A stretch of DNA of 34,642 nt from Leucobacter sp. Ag1 (GTDB lineage: Bacteria > Actinomycetota > Actinomycetes > Actinomycetales > Microbacteriaceae). Positions 1 to 7,510 of this stretch are shown here, one piece after another. The stretch's first letter is position 1; every line of letters begins with the position of its first letter. The position numbers and the translations under genes are program-made. The notes beneath the pieces were generated by a model. That model did no database searches. It had not been told where the DNA came from and saw only the letters and a list, made by a program, of their open reading frames with translations. The stretch covers positions 1 to 34,642 of the forward strand of contig NZ_LAYO01000075.1 in NCBI RefSeq assembly GCF_000980875.1. Direction: 5' to 3'.

Positions 1-446
1 GCCGTCAGCACGCCCGCGCCGCCGTCCGTGGAGGCGCTCGAACCGATGCCGAGCACGAGGCGCGACACCCCGTGGTCGAGCGCCGCCGCGATCGCCGCGC
101 CGAACGCCTCGGTGCCGGCGTCGAGCGGCCGCCCGGTGCCCACGCGCTCGATCCCGCAGGTGGCGGCGAGTTCGACGACCGCGGTGCCGCGGGGCGCCTC
201 CGGTTCCGGCGGCAGCAGCAGCCAGAACGGATCGCCGGAACGCCCGGCGCCGAGCGGCATCCGGACCGCGTCCGGGCGGGCGGCGGCGAAGGCCGCCAGC
301 GTCCCTTCACCGCCGTCGGCCATGGGCCGCGCGATCGGTCGGTCGTCAGGTTCGATGCTCGTCCAGCCTTCGGCGAGGGCCGCGGCCGCGGCCGCCGCGG
401 AGATCGTGCCCTTCAGGCTGTCCGGTGCGATGACGACGCGCGTCAT
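1..446 (-). CDS. Glycerate kinase (glycerate 2-kinase family), 3' end outside the window
   Basis: This is the first 148 codons of a glycerate kinase, which phosphorylates D-glycerate with ATP and feeds glyoxylate- or tartronate-derived carbon into glycolysis. The start ATG at 446 gives the family N-terminus MTRVVIAPDSLKGTISA, followed by the hallmark PMADGGEGT near residues 50-58 and a later GSSASTDGGAG stretch just before the window edge. A GGGGAGG ribosome binding site lies 4 nt upstream of the ATG. It lies downstream of and in the same direction as the HxlR gene (72 nt gap, with a 7-bp GGATCCG inverted repeat at 460-482). The frame stays open to base 1, so the gene is cut only by the window. 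The family call is firm; the pathway is not shown by neighbours. Confidence 0.88.
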   Translation of the reverse strand, partial: MTRVVIAPDSLKGTISAAAAAAALAEGWTSIEPDDRPIARPMADGGEGTLAAFAAARPDAVRMPLGAGRSGDPFWLLLPPEPEAPRGTAVVELAATCGIERVGTGRPLDAGTEAFGAAIAAALDHGVSRLVLGIGSSASTDGGAGVLT

Positions 447-518
447 GCGGCCTCCCCTCGGATCCGATCCTCCTGCGGATCCCGTTCCACGGGTCACTGC
501 GAGTCCCACGGGTCGCCG

Positions 519-890
519 CTAGACCCGGCCCCGCAGGCCGCTCGACCCGCCCTCGGAGACGAACGCCGAGTCCGGGATCGTCAGCCCCCACTCGTGCATG
601 GCGTCGAGCACGGGGCGCAGGCGCTCCCCGCGCTCGGTGAGTTCGTAGACGACGCGCGGCGGGATCTCACCGTAGGCGGTGCGCGTCACGAGGCCCCGCG
701 CTTCGAACAGCCGCAGCCGGTTCGTCAGCGTGTGCGCGCTGATCCCGGGGAGCGCATTCTTGAGCTCTCCGAAGCGGTGCGGTCCGTGCAGGAGCTCCCG
801 CACGATCAGCGTCGCCCACGGCCCCTCGCAGAGCAGCATGAAGCGGGCGACCCCGCAGCTCGGCAGCTCCGATTCGTCTGCGATCTTCAT
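519..890 (-). CDS. HxlR-family winged-helix transcriptional regulator
   Basis: A 123-residue single-domain regulator, the usual length for HxlR proteins. Family features are visible in order: an N-terminal Cys at residue 12, the GPWATLIVRELLHGPHRFGEL block (second helix and start of the recognition region), LPGISAHTLTNRLR (recognition helix), then ARGLVTR and VVYELTERGERL forming the wing. HxlR proteins bind DNA as dimers and often respond to electrophiles or aldehydes through a conserved Cys; Cys12 is a candidate sensor, which is inference. It is transcribed divergently from an NmrA-like gene across 57 nt that contain three GTGCA half-sites, so it probably controls both itself and that gene. 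HxlR plus NAD(P)-binding oxidoreductase is a common pairing. Confidence 0.92.
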   Translation of the reverse strand: MKIADESELPSCGVARFMLLCEGPWATLIVRELLHGPHRFGELKNALPGISAHTLTNRLRLFEARGLVTRTAYGEIPPRVVYELTERGERLRPVLDAMHEWGLTIPDSAFVSEGGSSGLRGRV

Positions 891-900
891 CCGTTCCCCT

Positions 901-940
901 TTAGTGCACTTGACGTAACTGGTGCATCATATGCACTAAT
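901..940. promoter_or_regulatory. Divergent promoter with nested inverted repeats, likely HxlR operator
   Basis: The 57-nt gap between the two divergent starts contains TTAGTGCA (901-908) and its exact complement TGCACTAA (932-939). It also contains a second, tighter inverted repeat, GTGCAT (922-927), CAT, ATGCAC (931-936). A TTGACG -35-like box lies at 910-915 for the plus strand, but I find no convincing -10. The nested half-sites fit dimeric HxlR binding; the assignment to this regulator rests on position. Confidence 0.6.
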
Positions 941-947
941 AGGGGTC

Positions 948-1808
948 ATGGTCTACATCGTTCATGGCGCCACGGGCGCACAGGGCTCCCCCGTTCTTCA
1001 CGCACTCCGCACTGCCGGCGCGCAGACCGTCGCGGCGGTGCGCAATTCCGAGGCTGTGACTCCGGGAATCGCCGCGGTCTCGGTCGATCTCGGCGACGCT
1101 GCCGCGCTCACCGAGCTCTACCGCGACGTCGAGGGCGTGTTCGTGCACCTGCCGATGGGTGCGCCCGATCAGGTCGCCGCGCAGGCCGAGGCGGTCGGAA
1201 CCGCGATCGCGCAGGCGCAGCCGGCACGCGTCGTGATCTCGACGAGCGGGCAGATCGTCGACCAGCCCGGGTCACCGCTGCAGTCCCCCGAGGACAGCCC
1301 CATCCGCTCGCTCATCCGCTCGACCACCGACTCCGGAGTCTCCGTCGCGGTCGTCGCTCCTCGCCTCTACCTCGAGAATCTGCTGCTGCCGGTCGTGCTT
1401 GGGCACGCGCAGGAGACCGGCGCACTTCGTTACCCGCTGCCGGCTGAATTCCCGGTGTCGTGGAGCTCCCACCTGGATGTCGCCGATGCGGCCGTGCAGC
1501 TGCTCGCCGACACCTCCGTCACGGGAACCGTCGCGGTCGGCGCCCTGCCCGGCATCACCGGCCCCGGGCTCGCCGACGCGTTCGCCCAGCGCTTCGGAAG
1601 CGCGGTGCGCTACGAGGCGCTGACGCCCCAGCAGTTCGGCGAACTGATCACCCCGATGTTCGGGCCGGCAGCCGCGCCCGTCGTCGGCCTGTACGAGGCG
1701 CTCGGCACCCAGCCCGAGAACGTGATCGCCGAGGCGAACAGCGCACAGGAGCTCCTGGGGCTCCAGCCGCGCGCCGTCGACGACTGGCTGCGGGAGCTCG
1801 GCGTCTGA
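948..1808 (+). CDS. NmrA-like NAD(P)-binding oxidoreductase or sensor
   Basis: A 286-residue atypical short-chain-dehydrogenase-like protein. The Rossmann glycine motif GATGAQG is at residues 7-13, followed by the typical beta-alpha-beta pattern, a VFVHLPMGAPDQ stretch in place of the usual catalytic Tyr-x-x-x-Lys region, and VVISTSGQ near residue 98. NmrA-like proteins bind NAD(P) and act either as quinone or azo reductases or as redox sensors. Start chosen at 948 because the glycine motif follows directly and the divergent HxlR operator ends at 940; GGGG at 942-945 could serve as a very close ribosome binding site. It ends 4 nt from the convergent thiolase stop. Expression probably depends on HxlR. 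Confidence 0.88.
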   Translation: MVYIVHGATGAQGSPVLHALRTAGAQTVAAVRNSEAVTPGIAAVSVDLGDAAALTELYRDVEGVFVHLPMGAPDQVAAQAEAVGTAIAQAQPARVVISTSGQIVDQPGSPLQSPEDSPIRSLIRSTTDSGVSVAVVAPRLYLENLLLPVVLGHAQETGALRYPLPAEFPVSWSSHLDVADAAVQLLADTSVTGTVAVGALPGITGPGLADAFAQRFGSAVRYEALTPQQFGELITPMFGPAAAPVVGLYEALGTQPENVIAEANSAQELLGLQPRAVDDWLRELGV

Positions 1809-1812
1809 CGCG

Positions 1813-2988
1813 CTAGACCGCGCGCAGGATCACGGCGCTGCCCTGACCGCCGCCGCCGCAGATGCCGATCGCGCCGAGGGTGCCGGGACCGGCCTCGGCG
1901 AGCTGGCGGGCGAGGGTGCCGACGAGGCGGGCGCCCGATGCGCCGATGGGGTGGCCGAGCGCGATCGCGCCGCCGTGCGGGTTGACGACGTCGCCGCTGA
2001 TACCGAGCTCCTTCGTCGACTGCAGTCCGACCGAGGCGAAGGCCTCATTGATCTCGACGACCGCGAGGTCCTGCGCGGTCGCGCCACCGGCGACCTTCGC
2101 GAGCGCCGCGGTGATCGCGCGCGACGGCTGCGAGTGCAGCTGCGTGTCGGGGCCGGCCACGAGCGCGGTCGCCTCGACGCGCGCCAGCGGCGTGACGCCG
2201 AGCCGCTCGGCAGCGGCCTCGCTCACGAGCACGAGCGCCGCGGCGCCGTCGGTGATCGGCGACGCGTTGCCGGCGGTGATCCCGCCGTCCTTCGCGAACG
2301 AGGGACGCAGGCCGGCGAGCACCTCGACGGTGGTGTCGGCGCGGATCCCGTCGTCGGCCGAGACGACGGTGTCGCCGCGGCGCGAGGTCACGGTGAACGG
2401 CGCGATCTCGCCCGCGAAGTACTCGGCCGACGCCGCAGCGCGGCGGTGCGAGATCGCCGCGAAGGCGTCCTGCTCCGCGCGGCCGATGCCGAGCGGCACG
2501 TTGCCCTGCTCGGTGAGGGCACCCATCGCGACCTGATCGAACGCGTCCGACAGTCCGTCGTGCTCGGTCGTGTCGATGAGCTGCGCGGTGCCGTACTTGG
2601 TGCCCGCGCGCAGCGGGATGACGTGGGGCGCGAGCGACATCGACTCCTGGCCGACCGCGAGCACGACCTCGGCCTCGCCCGCGGCGATGAGGCGCGCCGC
2701 CTGCGACACGGCCTCGGCGCCCGAGAGGCAGACGGCGTTCAGCGTGATCGCGGGCGTCTCGAGCGGGATCCCCGCGCCGACCGCGGTCTGGCGGGCGGGG
2801 TTCTGCCCTGCCCCCGCCTGCAGCACCTGCCCGGCGACGACCGCGTCGACGTCCTCGGGGCGGATCCCGGCGCGCTCGAGCGCCGCGGTCGCGGCGTGCG
2901 CGCCGAGCACGGTCGCGGGCTGCGCGGCGAGCTGCCCGGTGAAGCGGGTGAACGGGGTGCGGGCGTACCCGGCGATGAGCGCGTTCAT
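1813..2988 (-). CDS. Acetyl-CoA C-acyltransferase (thiolase)
   Basis: A 391-residue thiolase with all catalytic residues. Nucleophile Cys87 lies in ITLNAVCLSGAEAV, His346 in GGAIALGHPIGASGAR, and the second Cys377 in GICGGGGQGSAVI; INEAFA lies just before the C-terminal half. The length is that of tetrameric biosynthetic or degradative thiolases such as acetyl-CoA acetyltransferase, which interconvert two acetyl-CoA and acetoacetyl-CoA; longer-chain substrates cannot be excluded. The start at 2988 is preceded by GGAGAC at 7 nt and gives the family N-terminus. The gene stands alone, diverging from the carboxypeptidase gene across 193 nt. Confidence 0.93.
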   Translation of the reverse strand: MNALIAGYARTPFTRFTGQLAAQPATVLGAHAATAALERAGIRPEDVDAVVAGQVLQAGAGQNPARQTAVGAGIPLETPAITLNAVCLSGAEAVSQAARLIAAGEAEVVLAVGQESMSLAPHVIPLRAGTKYGTAQLIDTTEHDGLSDAFDQVAMGALTEQGNVPLGIGRAEQDAFAAISHRRAAASAEYFAGEIAPFTVTSRRGDTVVSADDGIRADTTVEVLAGLRPSFAKDGGITAGNASPITDGAAALVLVSEAAAERLGVTPLARVEATALVAGPDTQLHSQPSRAITAALAKVAGGATAQDLAVVEINEAFASVGLQSTKELGISGDVVNPHGGAIALGHPIGASGARLVGTLARQLAEAGPGTLGAIGICGGGGQGSAVILRAV

Positions 2989-3168
2989 GCGTGTGTCTCC
3001 TCGAAGGTTCGAGTGCGGCGGTGCGAACGCTCCGCCGCCTGCACAGCATCCTGCCTCATCGGGCTGCGAGTCGCCCGGCCCACTCTGCACCGCCGAGCAT
3101 CGCCCCACCGTGCAGGTCCGCGCGGTGGGGTCCGGGCGCGGGAGACTGCGGCACCGGCGGGCCCGCAA

Positions 3169-3174
3169 TAGGCT
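3169..3174 (+). promoter_or_regulatory. -10 box of a probable leaderless transcript
   Basis: TAGGCT matches the actinobacterial TANNNT -10 pattern and is followed by only 7 nt before the carboxypeptidase ATG at 3182. That places the transcription start at or next to the start codon, and no ribosome binding site is visible. I see no clear -35. Confidence 0.5.
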
Positions 3175-3181
3175 GGATCGC

Positions 3182-4489
3182 ATGCCAGACGCGCCCTCCG
3201 ACCCCGACGCGCCGCGCGCCGAGCGCGCTCCGGAACACGCTCCGCGGCGCGGACGTCGGCGCGGGCTGAAGATCGGCCTCGGCGTCACGCTCGCGGCCGT
3301 GCTCGCCGGCGGATACGTCGCCGCGTGCGCGCTCGCGCCCCTCCCCGACCTGGAGCCGCGGCTCACGGTCGACGCCGAGCAGACCTTCCGCCCGGATCCC
3401 GAGATCAGCGCGCAGCGCACGGTGAACCAGCAGTCGAAGCCGACCGCACTCGGCTGGGTGGGCGATTCCGGCGCCTGGACCAACGATTTCGACACTCCGC
3501 GGCAGATCGCGAGCATCACGAAGCTCGTCACGGTGCTCGTCTGCCTCGATGCGAAACCGGTGGAGGCCGGCTCGGACGGGCCGAGCTATGCCCTCACCGA
3601 GCGCGACGCCGAGATCCGCCGCACGGTGCTCGAATCCGACGGCGTCGTCGCGGACGTCCCCGTGGGGCGCAAGCTCACCACGCGGCAGTTCATCGAACTC
3701 GCGCTGCTCCCCTCGGCCAACAACTACGCGATCGGCTATGCAGAACGGGTGTTCGGATCGAACGCCGGGTTCCAGAAGGCCGCGAGCGAGTGGGCCGCGA
3801 AGCACGAGCTGAAGACCCTCCGGATCTCGGAACCGAGCGGTCTCTCGGAGAAGAACGTCGCGAGCGCGGTCGACCTCGTCGAGGTCGGTCGCCTCGCGCT
3901 CGCCGATCCGCTCGTCGCCGAGGTCGTGGCCGAGCCCTGGGCCGATATCCCCGGCATCGGGCCGATCATGAACTCCAACCCGCTGATCGGCGATGCGAAC
4001 GTGGTCGGGCTCAAGACGGGAACCCTCAGCAGCGTCGGTTACAACCTGCTCGCCGCACGCAAGGATCGCGTGGGCGATCGGGACGTCGTCTCCATCGCGG
4101 TGGTGCTCGGCCGCCCCGACCGCTCGGCTCGGACGCGGGACGCGCGCGCGGTGCTGCGCGACGCCCCGAAGGCGATCGACGAGGTCGCGCTGGTCGAAGC
4201 CGATGCGAAGGTCGGCACCGTGCGGACGTGGCAGGGGAAGACGGTCGAGCTGCGCACGACGCGGGCCGCCTCAGCGGTCCTCCTGCCCGACGAGACCGCA
4301 TCGCGGCACGTACGTCTCGGTGCGCTCGGCGCCGGCGAGGCCGGACGCGCGGCCGGCGTGATCCGCACGGAGGCCCCGGGTGGCAAGTCGATGGTTCCGG
4401 TGGTCACCGCTCGGGCGATCGAGCGCCCCGATCTGTGGTGGCGCGTGACCCACCCGGCGACGGCGTTCGAGGGGTACTTCGGGGGCTGA
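3182..4489 (+). CDS. D-alanyl-D-alanine carboxypeptidase (serine-type penicillin-binding protein)
   Basis: A 435-residue membrane-anchored peptidase that trims the terminal D-Ala from peptidoglycan stem peptides outside the cell. The acidic and arginine-rich cytoplasmic start (residues 1-30) is followed by one hydrophobic segment, about residues 31-52. All three penicillin-binding motifs are present: SITK (S111 to K114, nucleophile and base), SAN (178-180) and KTG (278-280). The rest, after about residue 310, is a less conserved C-terminal domain that ends in a Trp/Phe-rich tail. The start is chosen because it places the positively charged anchor correctly and follows a -10 box by 7 nt. It is convergent with the M20 hydrolase gene, 30 nt away. 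Confidence 0.9.
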   Translation: MPDAPSDPDAPRAERAPEHAPRRGRRRGLKIGLGVTLAAVLAGGYVAACALAPLPDLEPRLTVDAEQTFRPDPEISAQRTVNQQSKPTALGWVGDSGAWTNDFDTPRQIASITKLVTVLVCLDAKPVEAGSDGPSYALTERDAEIRRTVLESDGVVADVPVGRKLTTRQFIELALLPSANNYAIGYAERVFGSNAGFQKAASEWAAKHELKTLRISEPSGLSEKNVASAVDLVEVGRLALADPLVAEVVAEPWADIPGIGPIMNSNPLIGDANVVGLKTGTLSSVGYNLLAARKDRVGDRDVVSIAVVLGRPDRSARTRDARAVLRDAPKAIDEVALVEADAKVGTVRTWQGKTVELRTTRAASAVLLPDETASRHVRLGALGAGEAGRAAGVIRTEAPGGKSMVPVVTARAIERPDLWWRVTHPATAFEGYFGG

Positions 4490-4519
4490 TCCGCGCGTAC
4501 GTCCGGGACCGACCCGCCG

Positions 4520-5797
4520 CTAGTTCTCCGAAGCGAGCGCGCCCCCGGCGAGGCGGCGCACGACGCCGGTCAGGTGGTTCACCCCGGCGACGAGGTCCGC
4601 ATCCTTCGTGAACTCGGCGAGATTGTGCGAGACGCCGTCGACGCTCGGCACGAACAGCATCACCGTCGGCACCGAATCCTTCATGTTCGTCGAGTCGTGC
4701 CCGGCGACCGTCATCACCCGGTCGTGGGTGAGCCCCAGTTCCTCGGCGACTTCGCGAGCCAGCTCCACCCCGGCTTCGGGGTACGGATTCTGATCCCAGC
4801 TGTGCTCGGCCGTGATCTCGATCCCGACCCGGTCATCGCGCTGCACCCGCTCCACCGTACGCATGAGCGACATGCGCGCGGCGCGGATCACCTCGGCGCT
4901 GGGCGAGCGCAGGTCGAGCAGCAGTTCGACCTCGCTCGCGACGACCACCGGCGAGTTCGGGTACACGTTCATCTCGCCGCACGCCGTATGCAGCGCCCCG
5001 GGCTCGAACTCGTCGACGAGCTCGCGCGCGGCGACCACGAGTCGGGCGGCGCCGAGCAGCGCGTCCCGACGGTCGGCCATCAGCGTCGAACCGCTGTGCG
5101 CCTGCTCCCCCGTCACCAGGAACTCGAACTTGTGCGCGGCCCAGGTCGCGTTCACGAGGCCGATCGTGACCCCGTCCTCCTCCATGCTGCGGCCCTGCTG
5201 CACGTGGATCTCGGCGTACGAGGCGACATCGAGCCCGGTGAGGTCGCCCCGCTCACCGATCACGTCGAGCGCGTCGGCCACCGAGACGCCGTGCGGATCC
5301 GTCGTCGCGAGCGCGGTCTCGAGCGGCAGCTTGCCGGTGAACACCGAGCTGCCCATCATCGAGGGCTTGAAACGCGAGCCTTCTTCGTTGAACCAGTTGA
5401 CCACCGCGAGGTTGAACCGCGGAGTCTCCCCCGAGGCGCGCAACTCGTCGGCGACGCGGAAGCACGCGTGCGCCGAGGCCATCACCCCGTAGGCGCCGTC
5501 GAATCGGCCCGCAGTCGGCTGCGAATCCATGTGGGAGCCGGTGAGCACGTACGGCGCGCCCGGGACGAGCTCGAGCAGGCCGAACTGGTTGCCGATCGAG
5601 TCGCGGCGCACGGTGAATCCGCGCGATTCGAGCAGCTCGGCGAACCAGGCCCGCTGCTCGCCGTCCGCGCCGCTCGCGGCCTGGCGGTCCACGCCGCCGG
5701 TACCCGGCACGGCACCGAAGCGCGAGTGCACGACCCAGTCGGCGAGGAAGCCGGCGTCGAGTTCATGGCTCAGGGGGTTCGTCCGCTGCGTCATCAT
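4520..5797 (-). CDS. M20-family N-carbamoyl-L-amino acid hydrolase or allantoate amidohydrolase-like enzyme
   Basis: A 425-residue di-metal amidohydrolase of the hydantoinase/carbamoylase branch of M20. It hydrolyses an N-carbamoyl or ureido group, releasing ammonia, CO2 and an amine or amino acid. Metal and catalytic motifs seen: GSHMDSQPTAGRFDGAYG (His89, Asp91, Asp100), WFNEEGSRF with Glu138/Glu139, the HVQQGRSMEE block, and the C-terminal GHDSTNM and GVSHNLAEFT segments. It is the last gene of the minus-strand operon; its ATG overlaps the upstream stop as ATGA (5797-5794), with AGGA 6 nt upstream, so translation is coupled. The sequence alone does not decide between carbamoyl-amino acid and allantoate. 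Confidence 0.85.
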   Translation of the reverse strand: MMTQRTNPLSHELDAGFLADWVVHSRFGAVPGTGGVDRQAASGADGEQRAWFAELLESRGFTVRRDSIGNQFGLLELVPGAPYVLTGSHMDSQPTAGRFDGAYGVMASAHACFRVADELRASGETPRFNLAVVNWFNEEGSRFKPSMMGSSVFTGKLPLETALATTDPHGVSVADALDVIGERGDLTGLDVASYAEIHVQQGRSMEEDGVTIGLVNATWAAHKFEFLVTGEQAHSGSTLMADRRDALLGAARLVVAARELVDEFEPGALHTACGEMNVYPNSPVVVASEVELLLDLRSPSAEVIRAARMSLMRTVERVQRDDRVGIEITAEHSWDQNPYPEAGVELAREVAEELGLTHDRVMTVAGHDSTNMKDSVPTVMLFVPSVDGVSHNLAEFTKDADLVAGVNHLTGVVRRLAGGALASEN

Positions 5798-7458
5798 GCG
5801 TCCTTCCGAGTGGTGCGGGAATCGTAACTCAGTCGACCGCCGAGCACGGTCGCGACGATGTCGAGTCCGGCGATGTCGGACGTCGCGAGCGGCGACGCCG
5901 AGAACACCGTGAGGTCGGCGAGCTTGCCCCGCTCGAGAGTGCCGACGTCGGCGATCCGCCCGGTGGCGCGCGCCGCCCACTCCGTGTGGGTGCGCAGCGC
6001 TTCTTCGGGGGTGATCGCCTCGTCGGGCCCGAGCAGAGCGCCGCTGTCGGTGCGACGGTCGACGGCCGCCTGCATGCCCCGGCGCAGGTCGTTGTCGGCG
6101 ACGGGCAGGTCGGAGGATCCGGCGAGCACGATCCCGGCATCGATCACCGAGCGCCCGCGGTAGAGCCAGGGCTCGCGGTCCGGGCCGACGCGGTGGGCCA
6201 TCTGGTCGCCGATCGGACCGATGAATCCGGCCTGCGGCGTGACCGCGACGGCGAGGCGCCCGGCGCGCTCGACCTGGTCGGGCCGGGCGATGCCGAAGTG
6301 CTCGATGCGGCAGGGCACGCCGAGACGGCCGTAGCGCTCCTGCGCCTCTTCGATGAGGTCGAGAGCGAGGTCGATCGCGGCGTCGCCGATGGCGTGCAGC
6401 GCGAGCGGCCAGCCCGCCCGATAGGCCCCGAGCGCCCGCTCGCGGTAGACCGCAGGCTCGTCGAGCAGGTAGCCGGTGTTGTGATCGTGGCCGCAGTAGT
6501 CCTCCGTGACCGCGGCCGTCGCACCGAGCAGCGATCCGTCGAGGAACACCTTCACATGGCCGAAGCGCACGGCGTCGTCGCCGAAGCCGAAGCGGATCCC
6601 GAGGTCGAGGCCCGCACCGGATCCCTCGCGCTGGAAGTCGGCGGCGTGCCCCGCGAGAGGCCGCAGCGCGTCGATCGCGGGCATGAGCTGCGCACGGGCG
6701 TGCAGAAGCCCGCGCTCGGCGGCCGCCTGGTAGGCGGCGACCTCGATCGGGCTGTGACCGATCCAGCCGCCGCCCACGCCGGCCTCCGAGAAGCTCGTAA
6801 TGCCCTGGGCGGCGTATCGTGACGTCGCGGCGTCGAGGGCCTCGACCAGGCGCTCGGTCGAGTACGGCAGCAGCAGTGCCTGCACGAGGCCCTGAGCGGC
6901 CTCCTCGACGAGCCCGGTCGGCTGCCCGTCGCCGTCGCGCACGACGACGCCGCCGACGGGGTTCTCGAACCCCGGTTCGAGGGCGCCCACCAGAAGAAGG
7001 GTCGCCGTGTTGGTGATGGAGGCGTGCCCGGAGGTGTGCCTCAGATAGAGCGGGCGTCCGCCGGTCAGCTCGTCGAGGCGCGCGATCTCGGGGAAGCGGT
7101 CGCCGTGGTGCGCCTGGTTGAAGCCGGTGCCGTGCACCCAGGCGTCCGCGTCACCGGCGGCGTCGAGGCGGGCGACCTCGTCGGCGATGAGCCCGTAGAG
7201 TTCGTCGAGTCCGCGCGCCCGGCTGAGGTCGACGGCGGCGAGCCCGAGCCCCCACCAGGCCGTATGGCAGTGCGCGTCGATGAGCCCGGGCGTGACGCAG
7301 GCGTCGCCGAAGTCGAGCTCGCGCTCGGCTTCGAGCCCGGCGATCTCCTCATCGAAGCCGACGATCCGCTCGCCGATCACGCCGACGGCGGTGGCGCGGG
7401 GCCGGACCGGGTCCAGGGTGATGATCTCGGTCGCGCGCAGGATCAGGTCGAGTCGCAT
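5794..7458 (-). CDS. YtcJ-type amidohydrolase (amidohydrolase 3 family)
   Basis: A 554-residue TIM-barrel metal hydrolase with flanking beta-sandwich parts at both ends. Metal-binding DAHCHT is at residues 61-66, followed by the family stretch HVKVFLDGSLLGATAA, then LHAIGDAAIDLALD, CRIEHFGI and AGSSDLPV with the late catalytic Asp. The family hydrolyses amide, formamide or ester bonds of small molecules; substrates of most members are unknown. It lies between the thiamine-diphosphate enzyme (52 nt upstream) and the M20 hydrolase (ATGA overlap), so the two hydrolases probably act one after the other. A second member of the same family occurs at 14224 and is clearly diverged, so this is not a recent duplication. 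Confidence 0.88.
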   Translation of the reverse strand: MRLDLILRATEIITLDPVRPRATAVGVIGERIVGFDEEIAGLEAERELDFGDACVTPGLIDAHCHTAWWGLGLAAVDLSRARGLDELYGLIADEVARLDAAGDADAWVHGTGFNQAHHGDRFPEIARLDELTGGRPLYLRHTSGHASITNTATLLLVGALEPGFENPVGGVVVRDGDGQPTGLVEEAAQGLVQALLLPYSTERLVEALDAATSRYAAQGITSFSEAGVGGGWIGHSPIEVAAYQAAAERGLLHARAQLMPAIDALRPLAGHAADFQREGSGAGLDLGIRFGFGDDAVRFGHVKVFLDGSLLGATAAVTEDYCGHDHNTGYLLDEPAVYRERALGAYRAGWPLALHAIGDAAIDLALDLIEEAQERYGRLGVPCRIEHFGIARPDQVERAGRLAVAVTPQAGFIGPIGDQMAHRVGPDREPWLYRGRSVIDAGIVLAGSSDLPVADNDLRRGMQAAVDRRTDSGALLGPDEAITPEEALRTHTEWAARATGRIADVGTLERGKLADLTVFSASPLATSDIAGLDIVATVLGGRLSYDSRTTRKDA

Positions 7459-7510
7459 GGCTGGGGTGTCTCCGGTTTCTTCAGCTCGGGCGGTGCGTTC
7501 GGGGGGGCGT

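Noticed and set aside
460-482. GGATCCG/CGGATCC hairpin between the HxlR and glycerate kinase genes as a terminator
   Set aside because: Only 7 bp, no T-run, and GGATCC-type palindromes recur throughout the window from codon context.
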